Below, in pieces: positions 9,511 to 19,689 of a stretch of DNA of 64,000 nucleotides (positions within the stretch are counted from its first letter, which is position 1; each line of letters opens with the position of its first letter). Source of the DNA: Euptelea pleiosperma (Eukaryota; Streptophyta; Magnoliopsida; Ranunculales; Eupteleaceae); contig CM068544.1 of NCBI GenBank assembly GCA_035048495.1, positions 43,177,893-43,241,892 of the forward strand, given 5' to 3'. The notes beneath the pieces are model-generated. The model did no database searches. It was not told the origin of the DNA and saw only the letters and a program-made list of their open reading frames with translations. Position numbers and translations under genes: made by a program.

Positions 9511-12148
9511 TCAGGATTAGGTCTTAATCTTAAGCACCCAGGCCAGACCCATTTTTGTATTAGCATTCTAGGTCCAAGCACAGAAGATATTGTTCTAAAC
9601 AGAGTGGAATGGTGAAAATGGATTCGTGTTGCTTCGGATAAGGTGTAGATGACGAAGAACTCTAGGTCTAAGCACAATCCAAAGGCTTGTAGATGTAGCC
9701 CAAGCAGTGCCCAAAACAGGCCAGGCTCAGGTACCAATCGACCCACCTAGCGAACGCCCACCCTCTCCAGCCAGATTGGAACTTGAGCTGTTTGCATCTC
9801 CTAACGGTACTGAAATAAGAGATGGTTGCATTGATTCCGAAGATGCACAATAGAACAAGCAAATGGTGGCATTCTAACCAAATACCTTAAGCTTGTTCTT
9901 GTTCACTCAGTTTCTTCCACAAGATTTCCCTTTGGCCTTCTAACATTAAAGCTAAGAATTGATCTCCAAACTCATGAGTATGTGGAACTGCAGGAAAGAT
10001 GTGAAGGATCCTCATTAGACTGACAGAAAACATTAAGGAAAGTGACATTCATGACCCTTTTCTGAAGGTTGTCACATGAGTGATAAATTCAGAATTCAAC
10101 CTTGGAGACCAGTTTTCAGCTTTCCATCGAATAAATCATTGTGCTTCCCCTCTAAGGAAACCTAGGATTCATCCTGGCATTTAGTAGCTTTAGAACCCTT
10201 TCATGCATCTAAGAAGAATAAACTGTCTAAAAACATTAATGCCATTCTACTAGTTATTCACTTCAGTCAAGTTAAGATCAGATAACACAAAACTAGGAAC
10301 ACTGAGAAACCATAGGAAAAAAAAAATCCCCTCAGCCGTAATGTGCTGGATCCTACCGTACAATAACGTTCTAATAGAGTGTGCAAAATGATTATGATGC
10401 GGCGAAACTATTTGTTTGTATCTGGGAAACAGTGGAGTGGACCAATTCTACTGAGTCATCTAGGAGCTCTACTTACTAGTTGAGTGCAACTAACCTTAAA
10501 TACTATAGGAGTCCCATGATGTCTTAAATTTAAGCAATTGCATCCTAGATGATTAAGGATAACCTTGACAGCTGACTGGATCCGGGATTGATCATTGCAT
10601 TTCCCAAGTAACTGAGACACAGAAGCTATAGTACACAACTCGTAACTGAACTCGCAAGATACATGAAATGGATCCCTGAGGACTACAATAGGGTTTTCAG
10701 TTAAATAATTTATGGACAGTTCTGTATTTTCGTGTCCTCCCACTGGGATTCTGGGCAAAATTTTGGAGGTATGTCTGTGTGGACTAGATGAGTCCTTGTA
10801 GGCAGATGAGAGTCGGAGGCTGGCTGAAATTGGATCTCAGTGTCAAAAAAGCCTGAGAGGGGGCAGTCCAAAACGGATTACTATGTGTCCGGTGGAATCA
10901 GGGAATGTTGACATAAACAGTGGGTTCAGCCATTTTTCTATTCATACTAGACCAGTTGAACAAGGGTCCACTGTCCAAGCCAAAGTATTAATGCACTATC
11001 GACAGGCTAAGACTTCTCCACATCACCTTCCACAGGCATGTCAGGATCAAGTGGATCTTTTAGCATATTTGGAAAATGGACCACTTCCTCCCTATATCTC
11101 TGTGAGGCATATTACTACATAACTTGCAAACTTTGGTGTGAAGACTGGAGAGATTTAGAGTAATTTTGATACTTTATAAGGTAAGGCGAAAAACATAGTG
11201 GAGTGGGTTAAGAGCAAAACATGATCCTGAAAATTTAGATAAAGGAGAAAAGGGACCTCTATCAGATTATTGAAAAGTGATCTGACAACCAGCAACCTTC
11301 TCTTTGAAGCCCAAGATTTCGATTGTAAATATTGGAGGTTTAAAATAGATGATATCTTAGTTTGGTTGTTGGGCATATTTAAGTGGTATCTTACTCATGG
11401 ATAATCAGAAGAAATTCTAGTGATCCTTGCCTGATCTTTTTCTCATACCATGAAGAGTTGAAGACTTTTACCGCATATAAGAAGGTATTGCATTCTAACA
11501 CTAGAAACTGAATTACATTCTAAAACCATATCAAAGATGCAAGAACTCAGTGATGTTAAATTAAAATGCAAAAACGAACAGAATGTGCTACATCGGTTTA
11601 GTATAGTTACCTTGGTACCAGTAAGGAACTTGGGAAGTGTAAGCCAAGACATTCTCCATTATCCCCCCTTTAAGCATTCACCTTTACTTCTCAACTCTCC
11701 ACAACAAAAATGTTCTCAAGTTAAAATTCAAAAAATGCTGATCCGGGCTTGAATCCAGCAGCAAATAGAAGAGAAACCCTTAATGGCATTGAACCAGAAT
11801 TTTCAACTCTCTAGGAACAAAAGCAAGGTAAAAGGCAGTATACTCTCAGAAGATGTGCGATTTTTGCAGGGGAACACTTTTTGTAGTTCTGAACTATCAA
11901 CACATGGAAAATGGAAAGATCTTTTCATTGTATTGATTGAATTTGAAATAGAATAAACTTGAACTTTGGGTATCTACAAAACAGGGAACCTGCCCTTTCC
12001 TTTGAATCCATATGCCAGTATAGCAAATTGAGCTTATTACAAATTTCTTGATGGGCCAAAATAAATCTCTCATCAAAATTAAAATCATCCTACGTACTCT
12101 TGACTCATCTGATCTAATAAACTTTTTCTTCATTACCAACTCCTACAC
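9511..12148. other. Intergenic, no supported gene; 3' flank of the OTU gene
   Basis: No conserved protein or TIR structure was recognised. The longest frames (an 80-codon plus frame near 10,900 and a 100-codon minus frame near 10,600) show no known motif and have no coding neighbours. The last few hundred bases before 12,149 should hold the 3' UTR of the OTU gene on the minus strand, but I see no clear AATAAA there. Confidence 0.4.
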
Positions 12149-14508
12149 TTATTTTTTCTGGTAAATCCTATCTGAGAAAGTCTCCAACACGTCATAGTGA
12201 CCGTACCCATGAAACAACACCTTAATAGGTCTCTGCTTATCCTTGCCATACTCCTGACCATAGCTTGCTATGTTTATCAAGTCACCTGAGCTTCTATGTA
12301 TCATAAAGACAGATATCGGTGTCCTGCAGCCATAGAATAAGATGGGTTACTCAAAATTCAGTTAAAACCCACTAGAATTTCATTCTCATTCTGAAGGATC
12401 AGATATTTAGACAGTTGTGTATTAGCATCAGGCCAGGAAACTGCTTAATTTCAAGAGAGGTAAAAACTGGATCCTTAAAATCTAATGTTTATCTGGGGAC
12501 GTTTGTAATTTGAAACTCACTGAAGAACATGTGAAGCCATCATCAACTCAGGTTCTCCTCCCCATGCATTAGGCTGTTGTATGCTCTTCACATACATATC
12601 AAATTCGCCTTCAACAACCCTGAATACAGCAAGGAGAGATTAAATCAGATTCATCCCCTTAAAGAGATATATCCAATCAAATAATTCGAAAGATCACCAT
12701 TCAATTTCTTCCCGCCTCTTTAACAGCTCGTCTGCAACCTACAAAATATCAGTAACTAAGCCGATAAGATCTTTCCATAATCCTACAGTTGGATTCTAAG
12801 TTGGAAAGTGAAAGACATACTACTAGTAAATGAATGGTACTCACTCGTGCTCTTAAGTCATCAGCGAGTTCTCTTTGACGGTTTTCATTGGGAGCTTCTT
12901 CTCCACTCCTCAAGCAAGCCCCATGAGAGACAGCTCTAAAGAGGCAACGACCATCGGCTGGCACCCCTGCAATGTCCTCAATATCATTTTCGTCCTTGTT
13001 CTTCACAATTTTTTCATCTATGAAGTATTTGAAACATTTGCAATCACAAATTATAGTAACTCAATATCAAGCACAGACATGAGGAACACAAAATCTCAAG
13101 ATTTTTATACCCAAATTTCAAAAGAAAAATGTTCTTTCTGAGTAGAAAACCACAGCACGTGCTTAGGATTTTTGCTGTGTTGACACGAATTGACATGAAT
13201 AAGTGTCAACACATCCTAACACACATCTTGACAAGGGCGGGGCATAGTTAGCAGCTTGACATACGGGTTTGGCAAAAATGAAAATAAAATAAGAAAGAAA
13301 CAACAGAACAAAAAAAAAAATAATGAGTTTGCAAAATTTTGCATGCAAATATTTTTCAAAAATTCGGAATAGTTTTGTGTATTATACGCATATAATTCAG
13401 GAAAATCATAAAATTCAAGTATCACTCGTGTATAATACACAAACTTGCTAACTATGGTGCAACGGTGTCACCCTTTATTTCAATGATTTGCTTTGTCAAA
13501 AAACTGAATTCTAAACTAGGGCTGCTATGTTCCATCTCCATAAGCTGTTAAGCACAACTACAGTTGTCTGATAGTCTTCCCCTTATAAATCTACTTCTAT
13601 TTATTATGTTATTGGATAGCTCCATGCTTACATATTGTATATAAATGTTTTTTTTTTTTTTTTTTACTTTCATATATTTCTTTTCTTAATTTTATTTAAA
13701 AATTAAATATAACAAAAAATTATACTAAAATAGAGGGTACATGCTTGTCTACATTTCAAACTTCAAAAAGGCAATGTGTGAGACAACAACAACAAATTTT
13801 ATATAATCTAACCAGCAAAAAACGAAAAAAAAAAAAAACAAGGAAATAGAATTCCAAAAGAAAATTAAGTTGAAATTTAAAAAAAAAAAAACTCCCACGA
13901 AGGAGACGGAAAATCCATTTCTGTAAGCAATTTTACAATAACCCAAATAAATTGAAGGACATTAACAGAAAAAAAAATCAATAAAAGAGAAAGTAGGGCT
14001 AACCAGTCACCCTGAAATCAATGGAGCATCTATCGTTCCCGTCTGACCGTATCTCGTCCGTACCACTACCAAGGAAACCCTGATCCGTGGCAACCGACCC
14101 CTCGAGATTCCCGCCGCAGTAATCCAACGGTGCGAGACAGGCGCAGACACCAAAGAGCAGCCAAGCTGAATCAGAGCCGTGCAACCATCTGGCCGGACGT
14201 ACGTCACATGCCACGTTCCACGACCCCTCCCCCTTCTGCTCGTGATGAAATGCCGACCTTATACTTTTACTATGGTAATTCCCTCTAGAAGGGAGAATCG
14301 CGTGCCATATGGACGCGGCCCCGCTAGGACCTCTACCGATGCTCGCGATCCGACACGCGCTCGAGTGGTGGCGCGGACGCCGATCTCCACAGACGAGACT
14401 TACGAACGATATGGAGCTTGGGGAGAGCCGGTGGTGAGCTACGCCGTGGGCTAACGATAGCGCCGTGACGATCCAAGGCTTGGGACGTGCGCACAGTACT
14501 CCGAGCAT
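12149..14508 (-). CDS. OTU-domain cysteine protease (plant OTU3/OTU4-like deubiquitinase)
   Basis: The predicted product is an ovarian-tumour-family deubiquitinase, which removes ubiquitin from proteins through a Cys-His-Asp active site. I read five exons on the minus strand: 14508-14004, 12966-12845, 12738-12698, 12619-12521 and 12323-12149. All have GT-AG borders and consistent phase, giving 313 codons. The ATG at 14508 follows an in-frame GTG. The catalytic motif PADGRCLFRAV supplies Asp173 and Cys176; HGYGHYDVLETF near the C-terminus supplies His298. Between them are ENRQRELADDLRARV, GEFDMYVKSIQQPNAWGGEP and TPISVFM, all hallmarks of the plant OTU group I know as OTU3/OTU4. The first about 100 residues are rich in Arg, Ser and His and poor in acidic residues, so an organelle transit peptide is possible. 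An alternative acceptor would make exon 2 start at 13017 and add 17 residues in frame. The frame looks intact. Assignment to OTU3 rather than OTU4 is uncertain. Confidence 0.9.
12967..14003 (-). other. Intron 1 of the OTU gene
   Basis: The donor is GTTAGC after codon 168 plus one base, and the acceptor is TTGCAG at 12967. The intron is A/T-rich with long homopolymers (T run near 13650, A runs near 13310 and 13830) and contains no recognised element. The 51 bases 12967-13017 may be exonic if the CATAG acceptor at 13018 is used. Confidence 0.7.
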
Positions 14509-14953
14509 CACCGTCGAGGATCAGGCTATCCTGCGCAGCAGCAGCCAACTAAACGTGCGCACCCATTTACAGTATTCCTCAGCTCTGGAGATTGTTGTTA
14601 TTGTTAATAGTCTCAGAGGATTAGCGATGGCGAAGCATTTTGGGGACTAGAGCGAAGCGATTGGGTCCCACTCATGTTGGGCCCCAGTAGAAGCATAGGC
14701 ACGTTCCAAGATTCCAGAGTGTTCCTTTTAAAAATATTGTACGGTCGCTTGATTTGTTTATTAGAAGATCATGAGTCACGAGCAAATTAGAGTTTACAAT
14801 GACTAAATGCCCCTTCACCGGCTATGATATTTGAGTAATTTTCATTTGTAAATAAAAGGGTAAATTTGTCATATCGGGGATATTAATTTTCATTCCACGT
14901 GTTGAGATATCACGTGCCTGTGCAGGGGTGACGTGTTTACCAGAAAAAAGATA
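14509..14953. promoter_or_regulatory. 5' flank of the OTU gene
   Basis: This is the GC-richer upstream region of a minus-strand gene whose ATG is at 14508. No TATA motif stands out. A CCACGTG (G-box core) occurs near 14897 and CACGTG again near 14912, about 390-410 bp upstream of the start codon. Regulatory function is inferred only. Confidence 0.35.
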
Positions 14954-14962
14954 GTGTTCGTC

Positions 14963-15233
14963 CGAAAAAATTCGATGGCGCCGGAGAACTTCAAACTTTG
15001 AAGTCCCCCTCCCAAAATGTCTGACAAGTACCCCTTGTTAACGACTAACCAAGGGATTGACGCAGGTTAGGTTGAGAGATGGGGGTACGTGTCAGACATT
15101 TTGGGTGGGGAGACTTCAAAGGGGTACGTGTCAGACATTTTGGGTGGGGAGACTTCAAAGGGGTACGTGTCAGACATTTTGGGTGGGGAGACTTCAAAGT
15201 TTGAAGTCCCCCGTGGCCAGCTAATCTTTTAGG
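14963..15233. mobile_element. MITE with 9-bp duplication and a 39-bp triple repeat
   Basis: Perfect 9-bp flanks GTGTTCGTC (14954-14962 and 15234-15242) bound the element. The arms are CGAAAAAATTCGATGGCGCC and an imperfect inverse CGTGGCCAGCTAATCTTTTA, then ACTTCAAACTTTGAAGT inverted pairs. Between about 15083 and 15205 a 39-bp unit (GGGGTACGTGTCAGACATTT and onward) occurs three times in tandem. The target size suggests a Mutator-like MITE. The same family, with longer arms, is at 16638-16957. Confidence 0.8.
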
Positions 15234-15539
15234 GTGTTCGTCGGTCACAATTAATATCTCCTAATTGACTGAAACTGTCCCTCCACATTTCGAAAGGTTT
15301 CTATGAATGGAAGGGCATTTGTAATATCTCGTTCCCTTACTGGGTGATGCTAATAGAGACAGCGTTGGCCTCTCGTGGAATGGAAATTGTCGACGTGGAC
15401 ACGCAAGGAATGCTTGTTGTGGACTTGGAAAAGTAGGTAACGCAAGGGCTGATGTGGACAGACTTGTACTTTGCCCAGCCTTAGGGTTTCGTCTATCGCT
15501 ATTTTTATTTAGTGACGTCCATACAATACAGAATAAACC

Positions 15540-15931
15540 TTCGGTCACACCATGCTGTGAGCGAAGCCGATCACAGCCCACAATACGAGCCACGTGGCAC
15601 ACATTTAGAGGGCGATGACTGTATGGATGTTTTGGCCAGTCCCTCGGTGGACCTGCAAACCAAAAATCAGCCTGATTAGTGATTTACAACCTGTGGATCT
15701 TTGCTCCTAAATAAAGCTCAAATTCCTACAGTTAAAATCAACTCATGAAAATAACTTCAATTCAACGCTTAAAAATCACTGATCAGATTTATTTTTGGTT
15801 TGTAGGTCCACGAGTGATTGATCAAACATCCATACGATCATCGTCCACTAAGAGTGTTCCACGTGGCTCGTATTGTTGGTTGTGATCGACTTCGCTGAGC
15901 ATGAGCGAAGGTTTACTCGATAATACATTGT
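15540..15931. mobile_element. Foldback MITE, G-box family
   Basis: The left arm begins near CCTTCGGTCACACCATGCTG and the right arm ends GCTGAGCATGAGCGAAGG. CCACGTGG occurs at 15590-15597 and 15859-15866. The inner blocks GTATGGATGTTTTGGCCAGT and CAAAAATCAGCCTGATTAGT mirror those at 15,770-15,840. No coding capacity. Confidence 0.75.
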
Positions 15932-15969
15932 TGATTGGACCGTTGGACTGAGAATAAATCTTGGCTCAT

Positions 15970-16346
15970 GCTCCAGTTACCGCCCTAAAATGACAGGCTC
16001 CGTTTACAGGACATAATATGAGCCACGTGGCACACTCTTAGAGGACTCTGACCGTATGGATGTCTGGCCAATCCCTAAGTGGATCTACAAACCAAAAATC
16101 AGCCTGATTAGTGGTTTATAGGCGTTGGATTGGACTTATTTTTATGGGTTGATCGCAACTGTGGGAATTTTAGTATTTGAGTACAAAGATCCAACGTCTA
16201 GAAATCACTAATCAGGCTGATTTTTGGTTTATAGGTCCACCTAGGGATTGGCCAGACATCCATACGGTCAGAGTCCTCTAAGAGTGCCACGTGGCTCATA
16301 TTGTGTCCTGTAACTGGAGCTGTCATTTTAGGGCGGTAACTGGAGC
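15970..16346. mobile_element. Foldback MITE, G-box family, best-preserved copy
   Basis: The left end GCTCCAGTTACCGCCCTAAA is mirrored exactly by TTTAGGGCGGTAACTGGAGC at the right end. Arms of about 170 bp are then nearly complementary and include CCACGTGG at 16023-16030 and 16287-16294. The flanks TTGGCTCAT and CCGGCCCAT are only 6 of 9 identical, so a 9-bp duplication is possible but unproven. This copy is the best reference for the family. Confidence 0.85.
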
Positions 16347-16453
16347 CCGGCCCATAAATCTTTGATGGCGGAATAACGAACCACGTTATGAGCCACGTGG
16401 TACACTCTTACTGACTACTCACCGTACGTTTGGCTCATCCCTGGTGTATCTAC

Positions 16454-17135
16454 GAGTAAAACTTGTGTCACAAGATGCTGTGACGGACGGTCACGGCATT
16501 CAATACGAGCCACGTGGCATACTATAAGAGGACGATGACCATATAGATGTTTGGCCAGTCCCTCGGTGGACCGGTACACAAAAAATCAGCTTGATTAGTG
16601 ATTTCTAACCGAAGTTATTTTCATGGGTTGATTTTAACGAGAAAACATTCGCTGGCCCCGGGGCACTTCAAAGTTTGAAGTCTCCCTACCCAAAATGTAT
16701 GACAAGTACCCCAATCCCTTAACTCAACCCTGGTTAAGCCCTTGGTTAGTGATCAAAAAGGGGTACTTGTCAGACATTTTGGGAGGGGGACATCAAAGTT
16801 TGAAGTCTCCCCACCCAAAATGTCTGACAAGTACCCCAATCCCTTAACTCAACCCTGGTTAAGCCCTTAGTTAGTGATCAAAAGGGGTACTTGTCAGACA
16901 TTTTGGGAGGGGGACATCAAAGTTTGAAGTCCCCCGGGGCCAATGAAAATTTTCTCGATTTTGGGTGCAAAAATCCAAAGGTTTCAAATCACTAATCAGA
17001 CTGATTTTTGGTTTGTAGGTCCACCGAGGGACTGTCCAAACATCCATACGGTCAGTACCCCCTGATCGTGTGCCACGTGGCTCATATTGAGTGCTGTGAC
17101 TGGCTTCCGTCACAACATCTTGCTACACAAGTTTT
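16454..17135. mobile_element. G-box-family MITE carrying a nested foldback
   Basis: The terminal inverted repeats AGTAAAACTTGTGTCACAAG and CTACACAAGTTTTACT bound the element. CCACGTGG lies at 16510-16517 and 17073-17080. The centre is replaced by the foldback at 16638-16957. Its outer arm type (GTGTCACAAGATGNTGTGACGG) matches the copy at 526-936, so subfamilies with different outer arms share the same inner arms. Confidence 0.75.
16638..16957. mobile_element. Foldback MITE with duplicated arms
   Basis: The ends are CGAGAAAACATTCGCTGGCC and GGCCAATGAAAATTTTCTCG. The body is a direct duplication of a unit that is itself an inverted repeat: ACTTCAAAGTTTGAAGT, then a CTGACAAGTACCCC segment, then its inverse GGGGTACTTGTCAGACATTT, twice over with period about 130 bp. 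No coding capacity. Confidence 0.8.
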
Positions 17136-17439
17136 ACTTGTGCATCTACATACCAAAAATCAGCATGATTATTGATTTCCAACCTTCGAAGATTTTTTTT
17201 GGTAAGCAACCTTTGATCTGACTACCCAAAATAATGCTTGATTCCCACAGTTAAAAATAATCCCACGAAACTCCAATCAGCGGTTAGAAGTCACAAATCC
17301 GGCTGATTTTTGGTCCTAGCTCCGCCTAGGGACAGGTCAAACATCCATTGGAAGGATTTTTGAAACTTGACGGAACCTGCAAGGACCAACAAGAACGATA
17401 ATAAATTTGCAAGCCCGGTGTTTATACAAACATGCTACC

Positions 17440-17710
17440 AAATGGGCTTACCACACCCATTTGGTTGAAGAGATGCCTCAATCCCCTATCATGTTGTGAC
17501 ATGTGGGGAGGGTAAGGGCTACCTAAAGAGAAGTGTTACCAAAAAACAAAAAAAACTCGAACCAAAACTAATTCTGTTCTTAGTCTTGGTTCAAGCTTTT
17601 TTCAGTTTTTTGCTAACACTGATGTAACCTACTCTTTAGGTAGCCCTTGCCCTCTCCTCTACATGTCACACAACATGATAGGGGTTGAGGCACCTCCTCA
17701 AACATATGAA
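17440..17710. repeat. Foldback element in the 3' flank of the TIC100 relic
   Basis: The arm GAGATGCCTCAATCCCCTATCATGTTG... at 17469 is mirrored by ...ACAACATGATAGGGGTTGAGGCACC ending near 17696, together with GGGTAAGGGCTACCTAAAGAG and its inverse. Edges and flanking duplication were not resolved. Confidence 0.6.
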
Positions 17711-18233
17711 CCGAACTGAATATTTTATAACAGAAAGTTATAGACCCTGTTACTAGGTTTTTGAGTTGAACAAGAATTGGCCTTCAAGGAGTCTTAACTC
17801 AAGTTTTGAGTTTATTAGCCCTCATCTTTACCAGGGCCAAACAGACCTAAACACATCATAGAAGCTTAGAATATATAAAAGAACTCACCATCGAAGCCAT
17901 GCTACAAGAAGCAAATGATAATTAAGAAGGAAAATGGCGGTTTCATGGGTCTGTTTCCCTTCTTGTCATTCTTTGTAAGGTCCTGATGTACTAAAACAGC
18001 CCGAAACATGCTGGTGCACCGTCATCCTCTTCCTCATCTGAATCTCTGTCATCCTGGTCAGCAGGTGTAGAAGTAGAAGTATCTTCTCCATCCTGTTGTC
18101 CCATTACCACTTTCTTCTGCCCCTCTTTCTGTTTCCTCTTTAGCTCCATTTCCATGTCTTCAATTGCCTCTTCAAGACACAATTCAGCTTCTATAAATTC
18201 AAGATCCTGTTCTATCAGCTTGAGCTTCATTCG

Positions 18234-18730
18234 TTTTTTTTTTTTTTTTTTATGAAACGTAAAGAGAATTTATTGAAAAGCAAGGAGGCCTACCTAAGCA
18301 AAGAGGAAAGGAACAAGCAAAAAGAAACCAAACAAACCCACCCAACAACCCAAACAAGGGCCTAATCCCTCATAACTAAGGCAGGCCAACTGAATACCAC
18401 CTCCTCGAAACTAACTCCCCTCCCTTCCTCGTACGACTTGACCTACAACTAGACAAGGCCACGAATCCCCAACAAAAGGGCCTCAATGGAAGAGCATTTG
18501 CCATCAAAGACTCTTCTTTTGCGCTCTTTCCAAATTCCCCACAAAATAGCCAGCAGGGTAAGAGAGTACAATGTTTTACCAATACTACCAAACGCATTGC
18601 AATTCCAAGAAAGAAACAAGTCCTTAATCGAGGAGGGAGCAACCCAACTGAAGCCGAAATCTCTGCAGAACTCGGACCAAATCGCCATGCCACTCTGCAA
18701 TGGAGGAAGAGGTGGTCGCTGGACTCCCCA
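18234..18730 (-). mobile_element. 5'-truncated L1 LINE tail in a TIC100 coding block
   Basis: The poly-A tail is the T run at 18234-18251. Upstream on the minus strand is the zinc-binding C-terminal part of plant L1 ORF2 (SSDHLFLHCRVAW, then in another frame LLAILWGIWKERKRRVFDGK). It begins directly after the TIC100 codons for KRTKEKKK and ends before the CGAATGAAG that continues TIC100. Reading through it stops at 18376-18378. The reverse-transcriptase core is absent. Confidence 0.85.
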
Positions 18731-19102
18731 CTAGATTTCTTCTTCTCTTTAGTCCGCTTCTCCAGTTCACCAGATACTGGCTTGCATGCATTTTCTACCT
18801 TCATAATAAGGCGCTTCCATATGCTTTCCTTTTTTGCACCATGCATGGCCTGTCCATAGAACTCATCAAAGGCAAGCGGAAGGAACTTGGCCTTCCCTGG
18901 GTCCACTTCCTTCCAATCTTTAAGAGTGGGCCGCCAAGATAAGCGGACCCCATATTTCTTATCCTCAACACAATTGATCAATAATCCAGCCTGAGTATGT
19001 AGAATAAGTTGGTCTTCTGAATATTCAAGCCTTAATGGGTCTTCAAGGTCAGGCTTTGGTTCCTTGTGAATGAGACAAATTCGGAATCTCATGATACAAG
19101 CC

Positions 19103-19392
19103 CAAGGTTTTAAATTTCGTCAACCGAAATTTCGGTTTCTGGCGCTACACCGAAACCGAAATCCAAAAAAATCAAAATTTTTAAAATTCCAAAATTTCGA
19201 CCGAAATTTAGAAATTTCAGTCGAAATTTCGGATATTTTCAAAATTTCATGAAATTTCGATTTTCGTGAAATTTCGAAATTTTCATTACTAATCTCAATT
19301 TCAAAATTTCACACGAAATTTCGACATTTCGACCGAAATTTCGGTTTCGGGCCTCACCGAAATGGCATGTGAAACCGAAATTTTAAACCTTG
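19103..19392. mobile_element. hAT-like MITE, GAAATTTCGG type
   Basis: The ends CAAGGTTTTAAATTTCG and GAAATTTTAAACCTTG are flanked by perfect 8-bp duplications TACAAGCC (19095-19102 and 19393-19400). The body is a dense array of GAAATTTCG/CGAAATTTC motifs in both orientations. It sits at the TIC100 deletion junction, so it inserted after the gene had lost its middle. Confidence 0.9.
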
Positions 19393-19689
19393 TACAAGCC
19401 TGATTCATTTATTATTTTCATCGAATGGAATTTCATATTTCCCACCTGCTAAACAGTAGCTATCTTCAATGCCCATCTCCAGCCATTCTCTATCTTCTAG
19501 GGGCATGAAATCCCTAGATATGATCTTTCCTTCTGCACGCATCTTTGCTTCAAGCCTGGAAAGACAAGTAGAAATAACAACTCGTTTGAACTAGTTATTA
19601 AGAAATTGATTTCTAGGAAATCTTACTAGTGAGGGAATAGTCATTACGATCATAAACCTTATCCCAACCATAAAGAATCATCTACATAA

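Larger units (their letters stand above)
16375..17350. mobile_element. G-box-family MITE interrupted by further MITEs
   Basis: The left fragment (CCACGTGG at 16393-16400, then GTATCTACGAG) and the right fragment (GCATCTACATACCAAAAATCAG to about 17,345) appear to be one old copy. It is split by the element at about 16454-17135. Confidence 0.6.

Noticed and set aside
10456..11122. 100-codon minus frame and 79-codon plus frame in the 9.5-12.1 kb region
   Set aside because: They have no motif, no splice partners and no neighbouring retrotransposon domains.
14179..14454. 91-codon plus-strand frame opposite OTU exon 1
   Set aside because: It is an antisense shadow of a GC-rich coding exon with no motif.
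14333..14548. 71-codon minus-strand frame overlapping OTU exon 1
   Set aside because: It starts at TTG, has no family resemblance, and is in a different frame from the OTU coding exon whose ATG is at 14508.
15045..15248. Frame encoding a repeated KSPHPKCLTRTPL peptide; the repeat also looked CRISPR-like
   Set aside because: It is the 39-bp tandem repeat inside a MITE. The units are contiguous without spacers and the DNA is plant nuclear.
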